A stretch of DNA of 11,122 nucleotides from Cephalothrix spiralis. Taxonomy: Eukaryota > Nemertea > Palaeonemertea > Archinemertea > Cephalotrichidae. Made by a program: the position numbers and the translations under genes. The DNA lies in NCBI GenBank assembly GCA_032353305.1, contig JAUCNG010381148.1, forward strand, positions 1-11,122. Direction: 5' to 3'. How positions within the stretch are numbered: the stretch's first letter is position 1; every line of letters begins with the position of its first letter. The notes under the pieces are model-generated. The model was not told where the DNA came from, made no database searches, and worked only from the letters and a program-made list of their open reading frames with translations. Below are positions 1 to 10,100 of this stretch, piece by piece.

Positions 1-276
1 CCCCCTCCTCGAGGTTACTCTAACGATTGTGATTGAGGACAATAAAACATGGCGCTCACTAAACATGCATTTTCTATGCGTTTTCATTACAGTGTTGTAC
101 TCATCTTTCACAATACACATGTACTGATCTACCCCCCTCTTCGAGGTTACTCTAAAGATTGTGATTTAGGACAAAACACTGATCCTGTAATGAATGTTTG
201 GGCTAGTGAGCGCCATGTTTTTTTGTTCTCAATCACAATCGTTAGAGTATCCTCAAGGAGGGGGTAAGATCAGTAC
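1..276. mobile_element. Foldback/MITE-like element with nested arms
   Basis: Bases 1-61 pair with 204-264 as an inverted repeat (57 of 61 by eye). A second arm at 121-176 in the same orientation as the first also pairs with 221-276, and both its ends carry GTACTGATC. The right arm can therefore pair with either left copy, suggesting one element truncated by the window start with an extra arm copy inside. No coding sequence is present; the open frame over 49-267 only reflects the repeat. It sits in the partial intron downstream of CUB C. Confidence 0.7.
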
Positions 277-1005
277 AAAGCCCAATAAAGCGAAATCCAA
301 ATAAATCTAACCTTATTAGATCGAAAAGCAAAACGGCACCCATATTACAAATAATTTACTTACCGAATAATTACATTTGTCGAAAAAAATATCGTTATTT
401 AATTTATTTTATTCACAAGTTATTAGAAATATTTCTAATTTTAAATTCATTTCAAATTTTGATCTTAATTCAATATTGCATTATATTTAATTAAAGGAGA
501 GAATAATACCATTTCCTGATTCAAAGTCAAATATTTGCTATAATATCAAGAGCATCAACATGAAACTTATACCAAAATTTTCCTTATCAAAATCGCTTTC
601 ACAATTACATTTGCATGTAGTCAGATGTAGTTGTTTTTGAAAAATAGATAGGAAAATGAAAATTATAGTGAATTTAAATCAAATATAATATTGATGTTAG
701 CAAAATTCTTCCAGTGAATAGCATTTATCAATATTATTTCGCCAAACAAATTTTCATACATTTTACCAAGTCATCATTATGATTTTTTTCAGAAACAACA
801 GACTGATTGTTAAGGCAATTTTGATAAGGATCATTTGGTATAAGTCTCATGTTGCTGCTCTTGATATTAATGAAAATATTTCACTTTGAATCAGGAAATT
901 GTATTTGTATTTTTGTCTCTCCTTTGGTACATAATTATATTGGAATTCAGTGTCAAGATATTTTATATGTTCTTGGGGGGAGGTATAAAATCATGCAAAA
1001 CTTAC
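277..1005. other. Partial intron downstream of CUB C, no gene seen
   Basis: AT-rich sequence following the GTAAGT donor of exon 1006-1165 on the minus strand. I looked for another CUB first-half exon (SPNYP and C-x-W signatures) and found none. No repeat or regulatory motif stands out. Confidence 0.6.
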
Positions 1006-1165
1006 TGTCAGTAGCCCATTCCATACGGAACCCATTTCCGGCTAGGGTTGCATCAGATGAGAAATGTACCCAAAGTGCTTGTGATGAAGATGAAAATGTT
1101 TGGGGTAGATTCGATCCACAATATTTTCCAATTGACCTAGAATCTTCATTAGGGCCATCTTTTAT
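1006..1165 (-). CDS. CUB domain C, second-half exon
   Basis: This exon has no ATG and is found only by translating the minus strand from the acceptor TTTGTTTTTAG (AG at 1167-1166). It starts IKDGPNEDSRSIGKYCG, with the fourth CUB cysteine, and runs through LWVHFSSDA and GFRMEWAT to a donor A|GTAAGT at 1005. Length is 160 nt, phase 0 in and phase 1 out, exactly matching the homologous exon of CUB B. Phase, cysteine position, the SD calcium ligand and both splice sites agree. The next CUB exon must lie left of the window. Confidence 0.87.
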
Positions 1166-4100
1166 CTAAAAACAAAATTAAAGATAAAATGAGAGATGAT
1201 TAACAGTAACAGAGTTCATCCTCAACTAAGCACATATTAGCATCAAAATATCGCGGGTCGTAGATTTTGTAAATACTGAATTTATATTTATGAATAAGAG
1301 ATTTATTATTATGTGGCCGGGAGTTTTAATACATCGACTGCCAACGGGACATATATGTGGCGCGATTTAGTTTTTTGCAATTGTGAATAACTCATCTAAC
1401 TGATTATTAGAGAATTTATTTGGAGTCGCGCATTAGGCATGCATCCGGTTGCCTCACAACACATCCTAGCGCAAGCATAAATTTATACACTTAAATGCAT
1501 TTTTGCCGATATAAAAAAATCAAATCTGAAATGACACAATAGATCCCGGCCCCGGACATACATTTATGGTATCATATATGTGGACTTACTCTGGCAAGCA
1601 TGTTGTAATCGCTTTAGTAACCTTATAGTATTCTTACTAAATTTAATCTTGCTATGTACACAACTGGACGGAAAAATTGGCGAGGGCAAAATCGGTCCAA
1701 AAAGCCCCCCAAATGGTTTTGCATACTGGCGGATAGTTGTCCCCTACAAACTATATATTTTTGGAAATGTCTTGAAAAATGATGATCACTCGGGGGTATA
1801 GGTTTTTGTCAGACCCTTGGGTAGGGGTGATGGGCAAAAAACTTGATTTTTAATTAGAGGATTTTAAGCAAAATGGATACGGATTAGCTATTACTTCGAG
1901 AGGTAGTATTTAGTACTAATACTACCTCTCGTTCACTAGAGTATATTTAGACATACCTCGAGATAATCATGACAGCTTGCCTCGATGTCGAAATGAGAGA
2001 ATGACACGTTGACACTTTGGGTACTTAATTGAGCTGGGGTTATTTTCCATGTACACTTGGTAGATGCTGTGTAGGGTTTAGGGAAGTTGGGACTCTCAAT
2101 AACACCATAGGTACCAGAAAGCTTGGTATTACAGTCTGGAATTAATAGAAACATATAATTACTTTGCATTTCAATATAGGTGAATAAAAATTTAATTTAA
2201 TAAGCATTTTGTCAACATATTGTGGCATAAAGGCGTTATAAGTCAATGAAAGAGACTGAAGGGATGATAGTGCAACATATAGCGCTGACAAGCGGTGGAT
2301 CGCCTCTGGACATCCTCAGAGAGCGCCAATTCCTCTCTCCACAGCGTAGTTTTGGATATATATAAGAATCTTTATTCATGTATTTGAAGCACATTACATT
2401 TATATATCATGACCCTCATTCCGATCGGCCGTAAGGCCATTACGTTCCCGGGGTCAAAGGAAGAAAACATTAAAAATTTCATTTAGTTAAGTCGGATAAA
2501 TAGAAAATTTTGAAGAAGAAAAAAACAGCTGGAAATAAAACAAAAAAATATAGTTTTGGATATAAACACGTTATTCACAACAGGGAACGAGCGTATAATA
2601 GGCCTCATAGTCACTTTTGGCATTCCAATTTAATGATTTTATAAGATATTTTTCATATTTTATGAGGATTTTTAGCAATATTTTATATGAGAATTTTATG
2701 AAATATGAGCCGATTTTCTAATAACTTTCCTTGGCGACAACCAAAATATTTTTGCTTGACAATAAATCAATTTAATCTATGCATATAATTCATTAAGCGA
2801 CTCTAATTATAATTTTTTTTTGCATTTTTGGCACGCGCCTTTGCACAAGTAAACCTTGATACTTTTTTTAATTTTTTACGCCATTTTACACGGGGTCATG
2901 GAAAAAAATTGGACGGAAAAATTGGCGAGCCTCAGAGGGCGATATTTGTACCATTTTCGGCTCCCCACACGGTTTTGCATATTGGCGGGTAGTTGAAACC
3001 CCCACAAACTATATATTTCTGGAAAGGACTTGGAAAATGCTGATCCCTCGGGGTTTAGATTTTTCTTCCACCCCCTGGGTGAGGGTGGGGGCAAAAAACG
3101 TATTTTTTTAGATTTTTCAAAAAATCGGAAAATTATTTTTTTGCCCCCACTAAGGGTGGGGCTGATCACTTTTTGGGGTTTAATTGATCAGCCCCACCCC
3201 CTGGGGGCTATTGTTTCAGATTTCTCCCCCCAAAAATCACAATTTTTGCCGTCATCCCTACCCAGGGGGTGTGGGAAAATCTAAACCCCCCGAGGGATCA
3301 GCATTTTCCAAGACCTTTCCAGAAATATATAGTGTGTGGGTGTCAACTACCCGTCCGCCGTGTGGGGGCCGAAAATGGTACAAATATCGCCCTCGCCAAT
3401 TTTACGTATGCCGGGGTGGGTGGGTACCTTTTTTCCATTTTTCTGGCTAAATTTTTCCTCCTTTGTTTTTTACAAATTTTAGGCATTAATCATGTACAAT
3501 GTATTTTGAATTAAAAAACCAGTATTATTAGCATTTAAAAAATAATTTAGTAGCAAAATGACAAAAATGGGGTGGGTGATCAAAATTTTCTGGAAATCAT
3601 TTAAGCGTTATGGAAAAATTGGAACAATTTTGACTAAAATCTTGGCCGAAGACAAAATTTCAACCGCGTGCAAAAATAGGGTGTGGGTGGTCAGAAATCA
3701 TGGTGGAAAAAATTGGAAAATTGGCAAAAAAGGGGTGGCTGGGGACAAAAAATGTATTTTTCATTTTTTTTCAAGTCATTTTTCATCAAATTTTAAAGGG
3801 TTTTAGGAGAAATGGTCATATTTTAGGAGATTTTAGTAGGAATGGTAATATTTTAGGATATCCTTAAATTTTATGAGAACTATGAGGCCTGCTATACTAT
3901 ATAAGATATCATTTATCGATCCTTATTCAAATCAGTCACGCACTACATATATTAGATGACGTATTATTTAACTATAAAAGACATTGAAAATTCTTTTTTT
4001 AAATATGCTATGATCGACTTGGTACCTTTGTAGTATGTATTAAATAATTCAAAGGTAAACATTGGATAGATTTCTAGTGTTTGAGTTCTTGAGGATATTG

Positions 4101-7100
4101 ATTTTTCTTAAGGATAATAAAGTTTAAATTGGATGGAAAGTGACGTAAATAATAAGCTAGGTCACCTTGCTGCTTGGATAGCATGCAAAAATGGGGACAT
4201 AAACTTAATCCAAAAACTCTTCGATAAAGGATTTGATTTTAATCAGAAACTTGACCTTGGGAATGGTATTTCATCTGGATCGAGACCATTAGAAATTGCT
4301 ATACTGAAGGGACAGGAAACCGCCGTCGAAAAGCTTATCAAATTGAAGGTAAATTTAGAATATATCCAAAATATAAACTCGGTTCAACTTATGAGACCTA
4401 TACATTTAGCTGTTGCAACAGGTAACTCAACGATTGTTAAAATGCTTCTTGATGCAGGAATTGATATCGATGTAATAATCAAAGGAAACATTGAGAATAA
4501 GGAGTACAATCTGGTGTTGCTAAGTTATGTGTACACGTTTATCTATTTGAACTATTCGAAAGTCTTAAAAATTTGGGAAACAATTTTGAAGCACCCTTCT
4601 GTAAGTAAAAACCACAAACAGAATGCGTTTGCAACTATATTACGCCTTGGTGAGCCTGTTGGATATCGCAGAGATGAACTAATTTCTTCTCTAATCAAGC
4701 GAGGGGTCGATGTGCATGAAAACGTCATTGGTGAAATTTTGACACCACTTCAGATATCGGTTACAAACGGTGATGCCAAGAGTGTGAAACTGCTACTTGA
4801 CGCCGGAGCAAGAGACATCCACTTACCTACATCAATGAATTTTATGAATCCATTTAAAATTGCTAAAAATCTTCTGATAACTGCTGCTAATAACCAAAGA
4901 CCAGATATATTAGAAATCCTTATTGAAAATAGTGTTAACAATGACGGAACTCAATTTTATTCACACAATGACCTTCAATTAGCTTTTATAAGTTCGGCAC
5001 TTCATGCTGATTTAAAAGCATTTACTTTTTTGATTAGGCACTGTGTTTTTACCGATATGGCTGCTAATCATATGACCACTTTTATCGTCACTAAAGCAAA
5101 TTATAAATTTCTATCATGTTTTCTTGCGAAGTATTTTTCATTTCTTAGCGAATTACCATCGAAGAAATTTAACGTACCAAAATATGTAGTACTCCAAGCA
5201 AAATCATATACCGAGTCAGATAATAGCAATGTAAATAAATACTTGACCATTCTCAACATTTGTGACCAAATCATAACATACTTAGAACAATTTATAGGTA
5301 AACTACTCTTTAAAATAGACCTGTATCAAAAATGCCTAGACATTTTAACTAAAATCAGGGACGATATATTGAAACGCCGTAAATATGTTTTGATGAATAA
5401 CAATGTTAAACCCTGCAGCTATGAACAGTTCCTTGATGATATACCACTTACGGTGGTTTCACATTCAAACATCTATAAAATAACATATGATGAGAATGAC
5501 TTACTTGGAAAAGGATCGTTTGGAAAGGTTTATAAAGGGACCATTACTACAATGGCTGATGAAGTTAATATCGTTGCAGTAAAGAGAATAAAAATTGATA
5601 TATCCTTAATGGATACATGGATATATAAAGAAGTATTTATAATGACGCAATTAAGGCACGAAAATATTTGTAGGTTCTTCGGATTTCAGGATAATTTAAA
5701 TTCAGAAGACTGCAGCATTGCTATGGAATTGTGTACCGAGGATCTACGGAAGCATTTCGTCATCGATGGGCCCTTAAAGAAAAGAAATCCCGGGAGAACA
5801 ACCTCAGAAAGTAAAGTACTGGAGCCTTATTTGTCTGTCTGCATTCAGATACATGAAGGTATTGAGTATCTTCACTCTATGCCCTCCTATTCATATGTTG
5901 ACCTCCAAGATAAGGGACCTAAATTAACACTTAAGGACCGTTTAATTCACAAGGATCTTAAATTAGAAAATGTTTTGATTACTGCGTATGGTGTTATCAA
6001 AATAGCTGATTTTGGACTATCCGATTTAATTGACGGATACAAAGAAATAGCAGAGAAGCGTAAAGGAACACCACTGTACTTGGCACCGGAAGCTTACCAA
6101 AAAAGAGAGTATTCTCCGGCCAGTGACATGTATGCAGTCGCATTAATTGAGTATGAAGTTTTCTACGGAATCAGATATGATAAACAAGAATACTTCGCTC
6201 AGCATGGTGGATTTAGAGCAATGCATGATGGGTATCGTCCACCATTTAATGTTCAACTCAAAGGTGGTGAATGTCTAACATCTCCACCTCTTGAGTTGCA
6301 GAGACAGATCGAAGATACATGGAATCACGACCCAAGTCGAAGACCATCAGCAAAAGAATCTTTAAAGAGGCTGAACGAGTTACTTAAAGATGCAAGAGAA
6401 GGGAAGTTGACCATTGACGAGGAAGAGGAAACAACCGGTGAGGGAGAGGAAATAACTGGTGACACATCAGATGAAGATACAATGTCGAAGAGCAACGTAT
6501 CAAGTAGCATCCCTGTTCCAGAATTATCATTACTAAATTTCAAAGACGATTAATCGTAGACTTCGTGCAAAGAAATAACATCAAATTTTAAAGTGATGTT
6601 ACTAATATCTATAACTATACACAAAATGAAACTTTTTGAATGTTAATAAAGATTTTTCATTTCCGCAGGCTTTAGATAAGACCTCCTCGTTGCCCACAAG
6701 TTGAGCAAAAATGGACAAGATCGTAAAGAATAATATTAAAACAATAGATTTTGAAATTATTTTCAATTAGTATTTATCTACTATATGTAGTTCATTTATC
6801 ATTTATATTATAACTAATACAGTCAATGGCCAAGAAACTGTAATGACTAGAATTTTGGGCTTCATAATGGGGAAGGAAACCAGCATTATCGGTCCCCGTC
6901 AGATTAGTTTCCTGCCTATAGATAGTGTGCCTTTTTAAGTATACTTATTAGTTTTTCTTTAATTTGGTGTCGTGTCATTAAATATTTTGATCTTCATTCT
7001 TTTGTAAGAAAATGTTGTTTCTATACTTTTTTCTTTCATGTGTAAATACATTATTTAGTAACTGTATGCATGTACTGTAAATCATGAATTCAAATGCATA

Positions 7101-10100
7101 TAGCGGAAGCTTCACACAGTACCTGGAAGCCCGTATTAAGATGCATGGTTTTCAATGCACTGACTTTTTAGGTTTTCCATAATGTTTAACTGATACCTCG
7201 ACTTGTTTGGATTCATTTATATTTTCATATTTATTATTTATAAAATATTTCAAATCGATGGGTATTTTACCTGCATGATAAACTGCCAAAAATCCACGAC
7301 CATGATTCGAACCATCACTCTTAAACATTACCCAAATTCGATTTCCTCGTGATTTGATTGGTTGGGGATTTGCCGAACCACAAAATCGACCCAATAATAA
7401 ACCATGAGCATCTCTTTCACGAACCTAAAATTAAAGTAATAAAATGGCATAATTACCTAATAATAATGTTATGATCTAAGAAAAAAAATATAATTCGTAT
7501 TTTTAGTTCTTGATAGTCTTGATATATTTTTTCAGGCTTCAGAAGGTGGTTGGTCATGGAGAAACTTTGTATACATTGATAATTTTCTACCCGGGTTTTA
7601 ATTACCACTTCCCTTCCCCCTTTCCATGACCTCTCCCCTTACCTGATGTCCATTACATTTTGTTAAAAATTATTCAAATATAAAAGATTCAGATTAAAAT
7701 ACATTGGAGTCGTGATTCTACAATCTACATGATTGGTACCTACCTCAACACCATCATATCTGCAATCAGTACTCTGTTCAAGGTCAAGGTCAGTAAAGAT
7801 AAGGTTGATAGTGCTGCCCTCGCTAACGACGATATTCCAGAAACACATAGAGTCATGCGTATAAGCAAGGGGATAGTTAGGCGAAACAAATGTACCCGTT
7901 GGTGTCGTCAGATCAGAGCCGCAACCTAAAAAAGAAAGACGGTTATAAAGGCAAACAAATAAATGAATTGAATTAAACCGGCAATTAAACGTACCTGTTT
8001 TTTCAAAGCCTAGAGCTATTCCCATTCTTTGGTTGGTGAATATTAGACCTAAAAGAACTGGGAAAGTCTAGTACAAGATAGCGGTCGAATTGTTAGCAGG
8101 TAAATACCCAGTCTATCGGTTAGGCAAACAAAAAAAAGCCGTTTTGATAGGATTGAATCAATCTTATCTTCGCGATTAGTTTGGCTTTCCCCATTCTTTA
8201 AGGCCTAATATTCATCTTACCGATAGACTGATATAGAATATTGAAGGATTGATAATAAATTATCTCATTCCGCGCATGCGCAAACATCAGGTGCACTGCG
8301 AATGCGCCGAAAATGAAAATTTCTCCTACAAAATATCGGTTTTTTTTTACAATAAAGGGAAAGACATGTATATTCGGTGTGTGTATAAACATAATAAATA
8401 CATGTGCTTTTAAATAAACAATATACATGTATACACAAAAGAATAAGTTTACAGGAGAAACGAGCAAAGCGGTGCAGCGAATAGATTCGTGTCAACTAAA
8501 ATGACGTCATATGATTCTACTCACTAGCTTCCTCTTCTGCAAGTGGGGCTATAAATGAACGAAACCTAGAGGATGCAATGTGTGAGCGTGAATGTGTTTC
8601 TAATACAGCTAGAGACAGTTTAATAAGTTTTAAAATTCACAATACCTCTAATATTAAAACGATATAAGGACTACCCGGTATTCATCCGAAGTATCAAAAC
8701 AAAATTGCATTACTTTTAATTACTTTGCATTACCTTTTTATAACTTTTCTTTATTTTCTGTACTTTCTATTTCCTTAATAGTCCTTTGCTTTCTATTACT
8801 ATCATTGCCTTCCAATAATTCCATTGCTTTATACTACTTTAAATAACTTTATATTACTTAACATCACATTTCTAACTGTTCCTTACTTTCTATTATTTAA
8901 CATTACATTTCTTAGTGTTCCTTACTTTTTATTTCTTTTAATCATTTCATATTTACCGTAATTAACATTACATTTCTTACTGTTCCTTACAGAAAACTAC
9001 ATGTGTACTTTCTATTACTATGCATTGCCTAATGGCTTGGCATGGTATTATATTACTTTCCATTCCCTTCTATATACTTTCCATTCCCTACTATTACTTT
9101 TCAATACTTTCTATTAATAAGTGTACGTCTCGGATGACAAATAATTTCGAATTACTAGAAATGATTTATTTTCTTCATTTATTTAAACTTTCTTAATTTG
9201 TGCTTTATGTTACTTTTTAATTCGCAGCAAATTTGGGTACGAGATTTCTTCAAACATATCTAGTCAACAAGCGCTTTCGCAGAGCTTGGCGGTCTAGCAG
9301 GTTTTATTTTCCATATACTGGACCTGGGCGGATTTAAGCCTAGGGAAGGGAGCCTCTCTTGCGAAATGAAATCCCAAGATCCACGTTATCAACCTATCCG
9401 AGCCACCCAGTGAGGTTAAGGAACTTGCACAAGGTCTTCACGATGGAAAATAACGGAGGAACGATCGAGAATCGAACCCGGGACCTCCGGTTTATGAGTC
9501 GTAACGACCCGGACGTCGTTACCGCAATCAACTTTTTCTAAAGAAAGAGGAGTATCAAAATTACCTAAATCCAAGTGAATACTTATTAAACTGTCTCTAG
9601 TAATGCATGATTCTAAAACTACTCAGGTGACCAAAGTGTCATCGATATGACTTTATTAACGTTACCTGTAGCTGCACCATCATATGATAGTTTGAAACCT
9701 TTTGTAGATCTTGAAACATCTGACCGAAACTTAACGAATAGTCGATTACTATGTGAAACAATATTGGCATCTATTTTCTTGCCACAATATCGACCAATCA
9801 GAGGAGACGTTGCATATCCGCCATTTCTGAAAATAATAGATTTACAATTCATGAAAACTTAATTCCAAATGCCGACCTAATTAGATTATTGGGTGACTCG
9901 TTAGTAACTCGATCGGAAGAGGATTCTACAGATTATCCGATCGAGGAAAAGTTTTGAAAATGAAAATATTAACTTCTCGGACATCAATACAAACTTTTTT
10001 TTTCTTGCCGCAGACGGTATCTTTGATCAATATAAAGGGCTAAACTGATTTCAACAGTTCATGTATCAGTGCCAACGCACGGCACTGTTACATCGAAGGT

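Larger units (their letters stand above)
8609..9600. mobile_element. Inverted-repeat element with perfect 20-bp ends, later invaded
   Basis: 8609-8628 and 9581-9600 are exact reverse complements over 20 bp. The outer 8-mers TAATACAG and TAATGCAT agree at 6 of 8 positions and could be a decayed target duplication. The interior contains a separate insertion (8700-9550). Without that insertion the element would be about 130 bp, a usual MITE size. No transposase sequence is present. Confidence 0.6.

Noticed and set aside
849-1169. 106-codon open frame on the plus strand
   Set aside because: It lies antisense to the CUB C second-half exon and shows no family resemblance; the CUB reading on the other strand explains the sequence.
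1897-1931. let-7-like seed (GAGGTAG) in the hairpin
   Set aside because: The hairpin totals only 35 nt, too small for a microRNA precursor, and the match to let-7 ends soon after the seed.
2876-3450. Several 80-97-codon frames on both strands
   Set aside because: They are low-complexity and near-identical to one another because they read the arms of the GC-rich palindrome.
4133-6700. Recent retrogene copy of the ankyrin-kinase
   Set aside because: No poly(A) tract after the AATAAA and no flanking target duplication were found, so single-exon structure alone is not proof.
7552-7631. 9-bp inverted repeat GGTCATGGA/TCCATGACC
   Set aside because: Short, widely spaced and weakly extended; within chance expectation for a window of this size.
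7729-7929. 66-codon plus-strand frame
   Set aside because: It is the exact antisense of the CUB B first-half exon.
8198-8495. Two overlapping minus-strand frames of 76 and 89 codons
   Set aside because: No domain, no sensible splice context and skewed composition; they cover intron sequence and the promoter-like cluster.
9440-9540. Functional tRNA gene
   Set aside because: The B-box and a Met-like loop are present, but the anticodon and acceptor stems do not pair and the sequence continues as a SINE body.
10067-10087. Iron-responsive element (CAGTGC) in a small hairpin
   Set aside because: CAGTGC sits in the stem, not in the apical loop, and the flanking five bases do not pair as required.
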